Origin: Actinomycetota bacterium | Lineage (GTDB): Bacteria; Actinomycetota; Acidimicrobiia; Acidimicrobiales; Ilumatobacteraceae | NCBI GenBank assembly: GCA_009701105.1 | Contig: WLKU01000019.1 | Span: 1 to 14,766 of the forward strand | Length of the DNA: 14,766 nt | Reading direction: 5' to 3' | In this document: piece by piece, positions 7,161 through 14,599 of the stretch | Layout of the letters: every line of letters starts with the position of its first letter | Position numbering within the stretch: position 1 is the stretch's first letter | Position numbers and translations under genes: made by a program | The notes under the pieces: model-generated | What the model saw: the letters and a program-made list of their open reading frames with translations, nothing else | Database searches by the model: none | Told to the model about the DNA's origin: nothing

Positions 7161-8141
7161 ATGAGTACACCGTCTCGTACTACTCCCTCGTGCAACATAG
7201 CCCGAGCATCTGATGCTTCAACATTGAGTCTTGCCGTACAAACTCTTGCCAATGGCGGTCTCGTTGCCATCCCTACAGAAACCGTTTACGGTCTCAGTGC
7301 AGCAATCAACAACGAAGTAGCCATCGCCAAGATATTTGTGGTCAAGGGTCGACCGCACAATCATCCACTCATCGTGCATCTAGCCGACATTGATCAGTTG
7401 CATTTGGTAGCTCACAACATTCATCCCGATGCGATCAATCTTGCTCGTGCTTGCTGGCCCGGGCCACTCACACTTCTACTGGAACGTAGCGAAAATGTAT
7501 CCTTGAGTATCACCGGAGGTCGTGACACCGTCGCTGTACGCATTCCAGACAATGCATTCACCCGACAACTGATCATTAATCTCGGTTCTCCAATTGCTGC
7601 GCCATCGGCAAACCGCTTCGGCAAAGTCAGCCCCACAACAGCACAACATGTCTGTGACGATCTGCAGAGTGATGTCGATCTCATTGTTGACGACGGTGCC
7701 TCTTCTGTTGGCGTCGAATCAACAATTGTTGATTTCACAGTGTCGCCCCCACAACTCTTGCGACCTGGTGGCATTCCCTTAGAGGACATCGAAATGATTT
7801 TGGGATACCCCGTTCAAGGCACTGACGGCATCAGTCGTGCTTCGGGAATGTTGCAAAATCACTACCAACCAGCATGCAAAGTATTCTTGGTCCACACCGA
7901 CAATGAAGCTCAGCAACTCATAGACACATTGGTAATTCAAAACAATCGGATTCGGATTTTGAATCGCTGCGACAATCTTCCCCTGTATGCCACATTGTTG
8001 TACAGCGATCTTCGTCAAGCCGATGCAGACCAAATTCAAGCTCTGATAGCTGTTTTGCCCGAAAATACTGGACTTGGGGCCGCAATTCGCGACAGACTGA
8101 CCAAAGCGGCTGGCTCAGAACCGCCATTGCCAGCATCTTGA
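7161..8141 (+). CDS. sua5: Threonylcarbamoyl-AMP synthase (Sua5/YrdC)
   Basis: Makes threonylcarbamoyl-AMP from threonine, bicarbonate and ATP, the first step in forming t6A at position 37 of ANN-decoding tRNAs. This 326-residue protein has the YrdC domain at about 15-205, with IPTETVYGL (37-45), the KGRPHNHPL substrate motif (62-70) and the APSANRFGKVSPT stretch. A linker (SRASGMLQNHYQPA) follows, then the Sua5-specific C-terminal domain from about 225, so it is the long Sua5 form. The frame opens at a TTG at 7143, but the ATG at 7161 is the natural start; AAGGG precedes it at short spacing. Sixteen residues before the domain are unstructured-looking. Confidence 0.94.
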   Translation: MSTPSRTTPSCNIARASDASTLSLAVQTLANGGLVAIPTETVYGLSAAINNEVAIAKIFVVKGRPHNHPLIVHLADIDQLHLVAHNIHPDAINLARACWPGPLTLLLERSENVSLSITGGRDTVAVRIPDNAFTRQLIINLGSPIAAPSANRFGKVSPTTAQHVCDDLQSDVDLIVDDGASSVGVESTIVDFTVSPPQLLRPGGIPLEDIEMILGYPVQGTDGISRASGMLQNHYQPACKVFLVHTDNEAQQLIDTLVIQNNRIRILNRCDNLPLYATLLYSDLRQADADQIQALIAVLPENTGLGAAIRDRLTKAAGSEPPLPAS

Positions 8142-8155
8142 TATCCCCGTAGGCT
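8127..8155 (+). promoter_or_regulatory. Candidate promoter for the solute-binding protein gene
   Basis: TTGCCA (8127-8132) and TAGGCT (8150-8155) are separated by 17 bases. They match a sigma-70-type -35 and the actinobacterial TANNNT -10. The -35 lies in the last codons of sua5. This would start a transcript near 8162 with a leader of about 50 bases containing a small G/C-rich hairpin (8171-8187) and a very strong ribosome-binding site, AGGGGGAG (8198-8205). It is a match by eye only. Confidence 0.35.
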
Positions 8156-8213
8156 TACAAGTCCTAACCCAGGCAGGCACCCCGCCTTCCGGCTTTTAGG
8201 GGGAGAAAAACAC

Positions 8214-9548
8214 ATGAAGAAATCAAACATGAAGCGCTTCGGTGCTCTTGTTGTGGGTCTCAGCTTTGTTGCTGTTTCCTGTGGCAGCAGCGACGATGCC
8301 GCAACAGACACCACAGTGGCAACAGAAGCTACCGCTGGTGGCGACTTGGAAGGCATGAAGGGCACAATGCCACTCGTAGAGCTTTCCGCTGAGTTCAAAG
8401 ATGGCGTTAACGCTTTCTGGACCGCAGCAGGCAACGAAGCACTCGTTGACTACTCGTACACCGCAGAAGCATTCGACGCTGTGATGTTGATCGCTCTTGC
8501 AGCAGAAACAGCAAAGACCGACGGCAGCGCACTTGCTGACTCGATCATCACTGTTTCACGTGACGGCGAGAAGTGCACAACCTTCGATGCTTGTATCGCT
8601 CTTGTAAAAGCAGGAACAGACATTGACTACGACGGCGCTTCTGGTCCAAACACGATGAACGGCAACGGCGAGCCAATCGAGGCTTCCTACGGCGTTTTGA
8701 CTTTTGATGCAACGAACCGTTTTGACTACGCAAATGCCACATTCATTCCGGCATCTGCTCCAGAGTCAGACTATGTCGATGCACAAAAGACGACCGTTAC
8801 CCGCAAGGGCGATGGACAGTTAAAAATCGGAACAATGCTTCCAGAAACTGGCAACCTTGCATTCCTTGGTGCACCAGAATTTGCAGGCGTTGAGTACGCA
8901 TTGAGCTTGATCAATGCTGCTGGTGGCGTACTTGGTAAAGAAGTTCTTTACAGCCAAGGCGACTCTGGTGACAACTCAACAGACACAGCATCAACCACGG
9001 TTGATCGTCTCTTGAGCGAGAATGTTGACGCCATCATCGGTGCAGCATCGTCCGGCGTTTCGTTGAAAGTGATCGACAAGATCACTCAGGCAGGCGTTGT
9101 TCAGTTCAGCCCAGCAAACACATCAGATGCATTGTCAACTTATGCTGACAGCGCTTTGTACTTCCGTAACGCACCACCAGACACCCTTCAGGGTGCGGTG
9201 CTTGCAGGTTTGATTGCAGGAGATGGCAACGCTTCGGTGTACATCTTGGCTCTTGACGATGCATACGGCACAGGACTTGCAGCATCGATCGGCAAGAATC
9301 TTGAAGCAGCGGGCGTAACCGTCCTCGGCACCAAGATCTACGATCCAGCTGCAGTGTCATTTGATGCTGAAGTTGCAGAAGTTGTTGCTGCTAACCCAGA
9401 CGCAATCATGCTCGTAACTTTCGACGAAGGCTCACGTATCTTGCGCACCATGGTGGAGCAAGGCATTGGACCAAAAGTCAAGAAGGTCTACGGTTGTGAC
9501 GGCAACATGGGTAACGCACTCGGCGAGAACTTTGACGCTGGTAAGTAA
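8214..9548 (+). CDS. livK: Liv-type ABC transporter solute-binding lipoprotein with circularly permuted domain order
   Basis: A 444-residue extracellular binding protein for a branched-chain amino acid/amide-type importer. Residues 1-23 form a lipoprotein signal (basic start, hydrophobic core, lipobox AVSC with Cys23), followed by an Asp/Thr/Ala-rich linker to about residue 43. Residues 44-165 (DLEGMKGTMP, YTAEAFDAVMLIALAAE, DGEKCTTFDAC, DIDYDGASGP) are the part normally C-terminal in the family. A linker at about 170-202 joins them to the canonical N-terminal half (LKIGTMLPETGNLAFLG from 203), and the protein stops at GNALGENFDAGK, exactly where the C-terminal part would normally continue. 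I read this as a circular permutation of a Peripla_BP_6-type domain. The ATG has AGGGGGAG eight bases upstream, implying strong translation. It converges on livF. The substrate cannot be read. Confidence 0.9.
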   Translation: MKKSNMKRFGALVVGLSFVAVSCGSSDDAATDTTVATEATAGGDLEGMKGTMPLVELSAEFKDGVNAFWTAAGNEALVDYSYTAEAFDAVMLIALAAETAKTDGSALADSIITVSRDGEKCTTFDACIALVKAGTDIDYDGASGPNTMNGNGEPIEASYGVLTFDATNRFDYANATFIPASAPESDYVDAQKTTVTRKGDGQLKIGTMLPETGNLAFLGAPEFAGVEYALSLINAAGGVLGKEVLYSQGDSGDNSTDTASTTVDRLLSENVDAIIGAASSGVSLKVIDKITQAGVVQFSPANTSDALSTYADSALYFRNAPPDTLQGAVLAGLIAGDGNASVYILALDDAYGTGLAASIGKNLEAAGVTVLGTKIYDPAAVSFDAEVAEVVAANPDAIMLVTFDEGSRILRTMVEQGIGPKVKKVYGCDGNMGNALGENFDAGK

Positions 9549-9576
9549 CTCATAGTTCTTCAGAACTAGTTGATTG

Positions 9577-9604
9577 GGCCCCGGGCACACGCCCGGGGCC
9601 TTTT
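9577..9604 (+). terminator. Strong intrinsic terminator after the binding-protein gene
   Basis: A perfect 10-base-pair stem, GGCCCCGGGC (9577-9586) with GCCCGGGGCC (9591-9600), closes an ACAC loop and is followed by TTTT. It begins 28 bases after the binding-protein stop. The T run is only on the plus-strand side, so it terminates that gene and not the converging livF transcript. A smaller inverted repeat, GTTCT-TC-AGAAC, lies at 9555-9566. Confidence 0.92.
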
Positions 9605-9622
9605 CATTTCTCCTATCGAGTT

Positions 9623-10360
9623 TCAGCCACCAGTGGCTTTGGCCAGTGTGCCCAGGTACAGCTTGATTACGTTCGGGTCCTCGAGCAACGCTCGACCTGT
9701 CCCCGTGTACGCATTGCGACCTTGGTCGAGCACATATGCCCTGTCAACAACTTGCAAACAACGCCGCGCATTCTGCTCAACCATCAAGATTGCAATTCCT
9801 TCAGCATTGATTCGCTTGCATTGTATGAATACTTCATCTTGCAACACAGGCGACAAACCAGCAGATGGCTCATCCAGTAGAAGCAGCTTTGGTTCCATCA
9901 TCAGTGCTCGTCCCATCGCAACCATCTGGCGTTCTCCGCCTGACAACGAACCTGCTTTTTGAGTTGCACGCTCACCGAGCTTTGGAAACAACGTGGTCAC
10001 GTAATCGAAACGCTCGTTGAATACTTCTGGCTTGATGAAGCAACCCATTTCCAGGTTTTCTGCAACAGTCAAACTCTGAAACACATTTTGGGTTTGCGGA
10101 ACATAGCCAACGCCACGCTCGACGAGTTGGTGAGCCTGCAGACCTGTGATGTTCTCGCCCAGAAAACTTGATGTTCCAGAACGAACAGCACACTGTCCGA
10201 GAATTGCTTTGAGCACGGTTGATTTGCCAGCGCCGTTGGGTCCGATAACGCCCACAAACTCGCCTTTGCCAACCTCAATATTGCAACCATTCAGGATATT
10301 GACTTCAGGAATGTATCCAGCCACTAGCTCATCAACAACAAGTACGCGATCGTCACTCAT
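9623..10360 (-). CDS. livF: Branched-chain amino acid-type ABC transporter ATP-binding protein LivF
   Basis: One of two cytoplasmic ATPases of the Liv-type importer. In 245 residues it has Walker A GPNGAGKST (40-48), Q-loop YVPQTQN (Q89), signature LSGGERQ (139-145), Walker B LLLLDEP (159-165) and VEQN (194-197) at the switch position, where LivF proteins usually have Gln rather than His. The gene is last in the minus-strand livHMGF run; its ATG overlaps the livG stop by four bases (ATGA), so the two ATPases are coupled, consistent with a heterodimer. It converges on the binding-protein gene with a 74-base gap. Confidence 0.95.
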   Translation of the reverse strand: MSDDRVLVVDELVAGYIPEVNILNGCNIEVGKGEFVGVIGPNGAGKSTVLKAILGQCAVRSGTSSFLGENITGLQAHQLVERGVGYVPQTQNVFQSLTVAENLEMGCFIKPEVFNERFDYVTTLFPKLGERATQKAGSLSGGERQMVAMGRALMMEPKLLLLDEPSAGLSPVLQDEVFIQCKRINAEGIAILMVEQNARRCLQVVDRAYVLDQGRNAYTGTGRALLEDPNVIKLYLGTLAKATGG

Positions 10361-11232
10361 GACTTCTCCTCCATTAGCGACTTGCCTTGGTGACTACCCA
10401 AATATGCTTCGATCACTGCAGGATTGGATGAGATTTGTGCTGGTGTTCCCTCGGCAATCACTCGACCTTCAGCCATCACGATCACCCAGTCGGAAACATC
10501 ATTGACCATGTCCATGTCGTGCTCAACGAACAATACCGTCATACCGTCATCGCGCAGACCGCGAATGTGCTCGAGCAAACTTTGCTTGAGTGCAGGGTTA
10601 ACACCTGCCATTGGTTCGTCAAGCATCACCAAGCGAGGGTTCGTCATCAGTGCACGTGCCATCTCGAGAAGTTTGCGCTGACCACCAGACAACGTTCCGG
10701 CGTATTCGCCGCGCATGTGGTCGAGCTTGAATCGCTTCAGCAACTCGTCGGCACGCTGCTCGATGATCTGTTCTTGCTTGCGCCAGCGAAATGGAACTAA
10801 CCCATTCCACCACTTTTCACCAACCTGATGCGTCGCTCCCAGTTTCATGTTTTCAATTACCGACATCTTTGTCAGGCTTTTTGTTAACTGGAAGGTGCGA
10901 ATCATTCCCATTGCTGCTGTCTTGTGCGCAACTATCTTCTTCATGCTTAAACCATCAAATCGCCATTCGCCAGTGTCTGGAGTATCGAAACCAGTGAGCA
11001 AGTTAAACAGCGTTGTCTTTCCGGCACCATTCGGACCGATCAAAGCAGTAATTGAGCCACGCTGAACCTCAATGTGCTCGACATCCACTGCAACGACACC
11101 ACCGAAATGCTTTTGTATTTTGTCCGCGAGCAAAATTGGGTCGGGTTTTGATACTCCCGGCATCGGCGAAACAGTCGCCAATGCGGCAATAGCACGGACT
11201 TTTGCATCAGAGACTTTGATTTCAGCGGGCAT
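10357..11232 (-). CDS. livG: Branched-chain amino acid-type ABC transporter ATP-binding protein LivG, with N-terminal extension
   Basis: The second ATPase of the importer, 291 residues against about 255 for typical LivG. Walker A is GPNGAGKTT (66-74), Q-loop IRTFQ (Q115), signature LSGGQRK (181-187), Walker B LVMLDEP (201-207) and the switch His is H238 (VEHDM). The region around 138-152 (KWWNGLVPFRW) matches the LivG-specific insert before the helical domain. The first 33 residues (Ala/Val/Ser/Pro-rich) precede the ABC domain and are not part of the standard family. A later Met (residue 24) has no Shine-Dalgarno, whereas the ATG at 11232 has AAAGAGATGG upstream. The gene overlaps livM by 11 bases. 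Confidence 0.94.
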   Translation of the reverse strand: MPAEIKVSDAKVRAIAALATVSPMPGVSKPDPILLADKIQKHFGGVVAVDVEHIEVQRGSITALIGPNGAGKTTLFNLLTGFDTPDTGEWRFDGLSMKKIVAHKTAAMGMIRTFQLTKSLTKMSVIENMKLGATHQVGEKWWNGLVPFRWRKQEQIIEQRADELLKRFKLDHMRGEYAGTLSGGQRKLLEMARALMTNPRLVMLDEPMAGVNPALKQSLLEHIRGLRDDGMTVLFVEHDMDMVNDVSDWVIVMAEGRVIAEGTPAQISSNPAVIEAYLGSHQGKSLMEEKS

Positions 11233-12226
11233 CTAGAGCCATCTCTTTACGGTTTCCAAAAATACCCTGTGGGCGAAAAGTCATCAATAGCATCAGGCCT
11301 ACACCGATCAACATGTAGTTGATTGCTCCAACCTGGATCTTTTGCATCACTGTCACTCCAAAGATTTTGAGCGGTTCATCCTTAGTCAATTCGCGCAAGA
11401 AGTTATCGCTGAATACAAAGATTCCCCAGAAGAGCATTGATCCAACGATCGATCCAGAAACTTTTGCAACTCCACCAAGCACTAGTGCTGTCAAAATATA
11501 GAACGTTACGTCACGGCTGTAGTTGTCGGGCTGCACAGAACCGCGGTCGAGTGCAAAAACCACGCCGCTAAACATGCCGATGAGTCCACCGATTATGAGC
11601 GATTGCATTTTGTAGCTATACACACTTTTGCCAAGACTTCGTACGGCGTCTTCGTCTTCGCGAATTGCTTTGATAACGCGACCCCATGGGCTGCGCATCA
11701 ACATATAAACAAGCGTCCCGAAGATCGCAACAAGTAACCAACCAACCAACAGGGTCCATACCGTGTAACCGCTGTATTGGAAAGGCCTAATTCCGTACTG
11801 AGCGCCAGGATCAAATGGGCTCAATTCGCGAAACTGCAAACTGAAGCCATTGATGCCGTCACTGCCACCGAAATATTGTTTGAAGCGCACCGATCGCACG
11901 ATCAAGCGCACCATTTCTGCCAAGGCGATGGTGACAATTGCCAAGTAATCGGCGCGCAATCTCAGCGTCGGAATACCTACGAGCAACGCCAACACAATCA
12001 CAAAACCCATTCCAATTGGTATACCCCACCACATTCCGATACCAAAATATTTGGATGTCATTCCGATTCCGTATGCGCCACAAGCCATGAATGCAGCCTG
12101 ACCAAAGTTGAGCAAACCGGTGTATCCAAATTGCACATTGAGACCAATTGCTGCAAGAGCGAAGTATGCGGCATCAACGCCCGTCAATGCCTTGCACGTG
12201 TTTTGAATAATGTTTATCCAGTCCAT
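11222..12226 (-). CDS. livM: Branched-chain amino acid-type ABC transporter permease LivM
   Basis: An inner-membrane permease subunit of 334 residues with about eight to ten hydrophobic segments. Family-typical stretches are GLNVQFGYTGLLNFGQAAFMACGAYG (here residues 28-53), the LRLRADYLAIVTIALAEMVRL region, the cytoplasmic coupling segment SPWGRVIKAIREDEDAVRSLGKSV and the closing RPQGIFGNR. The start ATG lies three bases after the livH TAA, so translation is likely coupled. It pairs with LivH to form the channel. The substrate cannot be read. Confidence 0.95.
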   Translation of the reverse strand: MDWINIIQNTCKALTGVDAAYFALAAIGLNVQFGYTGLLNFGQAAFMACGAYGIGMTSKYFGIGMWWGIPIGMGFVIVLALLVGIPTLRLRADYLAIVTIALAEMVRLIVRSVRFKQYFGGSDGINGFSLQFRELSPFDPGAQYGIRPFQYSGYTVWTLLVGWLLVAIFGTLVYMLMRSPWGRVIKAIREDEDAVRSLGKSVYSYKMQSLIIGGLIGMFSGVVFALDRGSVQPDNYSRDVTFYILTALVLGGVAKVSGSIVGSMLFWGIFVFSDNFLRELTKDEPLKIFGVTVMQKIQVGAINYMLIGVGLMLLMTFRPQGIFGNRKEMALDAR

Positions 12227-12229
12227 GTG

Positions 12230-13552
12230 TTAACCAACCCTCTGCTTCCGGCCCAGTATGCCCTGCGGCCTCAACACCAACACGATGATCAGGATCAACA
12301 GAGCGGGCGCATTTTTTAGTTCTGCTGGAACAACGAGTGAAGCCATTTCGACAAAAATGCCAACCAAAACACCGCCCACCAACGCACCAAACGCCGAGCC
12401 CAGCCCACCCAATGTGATTGCTGCAAACATCAAAAAGACCAGTCGCGAACCCATCTCGAAACCGACCTGCTCATCAAGCCCGCGAAATATTCCACCAAGA
12501 GCAGCAAGTGCTCCACCTGCAAACCAAACGATACGAATAATGCGCTGCGTATCGATACCGGTTGATGACGCCAACGTTGGGTTGTCGGACACTGCGCGAA
12601 TCGCTTTACCTGTGCGCGATTTTTGAATAAACAGTGCAACTGCTACGAGCACCAATAGAGAAAGAATCGCAGTGGTGAGATCACGCGGCGTAATTGAGGT
12701 TGGCCCAAGACGCATCACCGTTTGCGCACTGTAGTCATTGAGTGGTTTCGTGCGACCACCAAATTGATAGAGATACATGTTCCGTAGCACGATTGACAAG
12801 CCAACAGAGACAACCAATTGGGAAATGAGACCAACGCCTCGCTTGCGAAGTTTTCCAAAAATAAATACGTTCAACGCAAGCCCAAACAACCCACCAAGAG
12901 CCACGACGATCGGCGCCGAAATCAATAGTGGGATGCCCATCGTTACGTTGAGTAAAAACGCCATCAATCCACCGAAGGTGACCATCTCTCCGTGCGCAAA
13001 GTTGGTCAGTCCGGTTGTGCCAAAAATGAGTGAAAGACCAACCGCGCACATGGCAATAACCAATCCAAGTCGCAGCCCATCAGCGCCACGTTGAATCATT
13101 CGATTGAGGAGTGTTTGCGTTGACGTGTTTGACGAACCAGTAAAAAAAGTAGCGCGTTTGACAGTGGTTGTGAAATCGTCTTTATTGACGATCGAAACTG
13201 ATTTGGCCGAATCAATCATGGTGAAACCATTGGGCAAAGTCGTGGTATCCAACGTAACGACGTAATTGTCACGCGCAACAATTGGAAACGAAATCAAACC
13301 TGCATCATCGGTGACTCCCGTGCCGATCAAGGATCCAGCGGGTGTTGTTACCGTGATCGTGACACCAGCGACGGGCTGTTTCTGAGAGACGCCAGCATCA
13401 ACAGTTTGGTTTTGTACCGATGCAATGATCGATAAGCCGTCTTCTGCTGAAGCCACATTGGCGCTAGAGCCAAAAAGCACCAGAGATCCTGCAACTACGG
13501 CACAGGCACGAACAATGCGATATGTCCGCTTTCCAGCACCAGCAACTACCAC
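12230..13552 (-). CDS. livH: LivH-type permease fused to a secreted Ig/carboxypeptidase-regulatory-like domain
   Basis: This 440-residue protein is about 140 residues longer than ordinary LivH. Residues 1-36 form a Sec signal (Arg-rich start, hydrophobic core, ASA cleavage site). Residues 38-135 form a beta-rich domain with PVAGVTITVTTPAGSLIGTG, TDDAGLISFPI and YVVTLDTTTLPNGF, the pattern of carboxypeptidase-regulatory or SpaA/Ig-like folds, exposed outside the membrane. The permease starts at about 155 with LGLVIAMCAVGLSLIFGTTGLTNFAHGEMVTFGG (residues 162-195) and ends with RPQGILGRK. The GTG start at 13552 has AGGGGAG eight bases upstream. Similar fusions occur in some actinobacterial LivH proteins as far as I recall. 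It is the first gene of livHMGF, 61 bases after ctaA. Confidence 0.93.
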   Translation of the reverse strand: MVVAGAGKRTYRIVRACAVVAGSLVLFGSSANVASAEDGLSIIASVQNQTVDAGVSQKQPVAGVTITVTTPAGSLIGTGVTDDAGLISFPIVARDNYVVTLDTTTLPNGFTMIDSAKSVSIVNKDDFTTTVKRATFFTGSSNTSTQTLLNRMIQRGADGLRLGLVIAMCAVGLSLIFGTTGLTNFAHGEMVTFGGLMAFLLNVTMGIPLLISAPIVVALGGLFGLALNVFIFGKLRKRGVGLISQLVVSVGLSIVLRNMYLYQFGGRTKPLNDYSAQTVMRLGPTSITPRDLTTAILSLLVLVAVALFIQKSRTGKAIRAVSDNPTLASSTGIDTQRIIRIVWFAGGALAALGGIFRGLDEQVGFEMGSRLVFLMFAAITLGGLGSAFGALVGGVLVGIFVEMASLVVPAELKNAPALLILIIVLVLRPQGILGRKQRVG

Positions 13553-13613
13553 AACGGTTTCTCCCCTAGATCAAGTTCCTCAAGTCAATCACAATTGAGC
13601 CACTTTCGGGCAC

Positions 13614-14507
13614 TTAATGCCGTGCCGCGATCCACAGCCGAAGCACACTGATCCACACAGCAACAGCGAATGCCACATGGACTGCGACTAATTGCGCAGG
13701 CACACCAGCAAAGTATTGGAGATAACCCAAACCCCCCTGAGCCACGGCCATAAACAGGAAAATCTCCAATTTCGCCCTGAGCCGAATCCATTCTGAGGTG
13801 TTTTTGCGAATCTGAGTGATAAATATCAACGTCGCAACGACGCAGAACAGGACTGTCGCGCTGTGAATGCGCGTAATCGACTTCAAATCAAATGTCAGTC
13901 GAATTGCGTTCTCATCTCCTGCATGTGGGCCAGAACCGGTTACCAATGTGCCCAAAACAATTGCCAAGCCACACAGACCAAGAATGAGATCTGCCAATCT
14001 CCTCGTCATTTGTCGAGTTGGCACTACTGGATCGCTGACTGAAAAGTCGCCCAAGACGTTTGTTGCGCCAGCGTGTTCAACTAAAAACACAGCGGTAGTA
14101 ACCAGTGCTAGAGAAACTAGAAAATGGGCCATATTTGACCACGGATTCAGACCAGTCAAAACAACAACTGCCCCAAGGATCACCTGCGCCAATACTCCAA
14201 TCACCAGACCGCTCGAGAGCCAAATCAGCGATTTCCTTCGTGGAGTTACAAAGATTGAGCCCAAAACGGCTGCAATAACTGCTGCGCTGACGATGCCGGT
14301 GAATAAACGATTGATTTGTTCGATGGCCGCATGCCCAGTGGAAACGTCAACGAATTTAGTGCTACTGCACTGAGGCCAATCCGCGCATCCAAGACCGGAC
14401 CCAGTGAGGCGCACCAGCGATCCGGTGATGATGATCGCGTAGAGAGACACCAGCGAAACCCTCGAAATTGCCAAAAAGGACTGTTGGGAGAGTTGTCTTG
14501 GAGGCAC
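13614..14507 (-). CDS. ctaA: Haem A synthase (CtaA/COX15)
   Basis: An integral membrane enzyme that oxidises the C8 methyl of haem O to give haem A for aa3-type cytochrome oxidase. In 297 residues there are about eight hydrophobic segments arranged as two four-helix halves. The external loop holds the Cys pair C41/C47 (GSGLGCADWPQC) and the catalytic-region E63 (AAIEQINRL). Haem-ligand His candidates are H128 (NMAHFLVS), H215 (TRIHSATV) and H277 (VAVHVAFAV). The fourth ligand position is Asn66, where Bacillus CtaA has His; I recall Asn here in other actinobacterial members. Start is a GTG at 14507 with no clear Shine-Dalgarno; an in-frame stop shortly upstream excludes longer forms. Confidence 0.93.
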   Translation of the reverse strand: MPPRQLSQQSFLAISRVSLVSLYAIIITGSLVRLTGSGLGCADWPQCSSTKFVDVSTGHAAIEQINRLFTGIVSAAVIAAVLGSIFVTPRRKSLIWLSSGLVIGVLAQVILGAVVVLTGLNPWSNMAHFLVSLALVTTAVFLVEHAGATNVLGDFSVSDPVVPTRQMTRRLADLILGLCGLAIVLGTLVTGSGPHAGDENAIRLTFDLKSITRIHSATVLFCVVATLIFITQIRKNTSEWIRLRAKLEIFLFMAVAQGGLGYLQYFAGVPAQLVAVHVAFAVAVWISVLRLWIAARH

Positions 14508-14545
14508 AACTGCACTGTATCCAGGGACTCACCGACCCTCAGAAC

Positions 14546-14599
14546 CCACTATTGGTGGTTTCTGGCTCACATACCTACAGATATTACCACTCATAGTGG
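14546..14599. promoter_or_regulatory. Two similar dyads in the ctaA upstream region
   Basis: CCACTATTGGTGG (14546-14558) and CCACTCATAGTGG (14587-14599) are both of the form CCAC-N5-GTGG and lie 41 bases apart centre to centre, about four helical turns. They flank the candidate ctaA transcription start, one abutting its -10 and one in its leader. This suggests a paired operator, but no regulator is identified. The remaining part of the 190-base gap between ctaA and the plus-strand secreted-protein gene shows no gene. Confidence 0.4.
14581..14586 (-). promoter_or_regulatory. Candidate -10 element for ctaA
   Basis: On the minus strand these bases read TAATAT, a close match to the TATAAT consensus and to the actinobacterial TANNNT form, about 74 bases before the ctaA GTG. 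There is no good TTGACA-like -35 at the usual spacing; instead the dyad CCACT-ATG-AGTGG sits directly upstream. That arrangement would suit an activator- or repressor-controlled promoter. Match by eye only. Confidence 0.35.

Noticed and set aside
8171..8197. Possible riboswitch or attenuator in the leader of the binding-protein gene
   Set aside because: Only short imperfect stems (AGGC-A-GG with CC-C-GCCT, then GCC-TTCC-GGC and four T) in about 50 bases; too small for a known riboswitch and too weak for a terminator.
8036..8434. Minus-strand open frame of 132 residues over the sua5 end and binding-protein start
   Set aside because: It spans the leader, ribosome-binding site and signal peptide of the plus-strand gene and looks like an antisense reading.
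8214..8790. Reading the first 200 residues of the binding protein as a separate truncated gene fused by chance
   Set aside because: There is no stop, start or degenerate stretch between the two parts, and together they make exactly one complete domain. A fusion of two broken paralogues remains possible in origin but would not predict the matching ends.
9577..9600. The G/C-rich hairpin as a bidirectional terminator for livF as well
   Set aside because: No T run follows the stem on the minus strand, so only the plus-strand gene is served.
11777..12319. Plus-strand open frame of 180 residues
   Set aside because: It is antisense to livM and the end of livH, with a His/Gln-rich composition typical of a shadow frame and no motif.
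13867..14373. Plus-strand open frame of 168 residues
   Set aside because: Lies wholly antisense to ctaA, whose catalytic residues and helices are clear.
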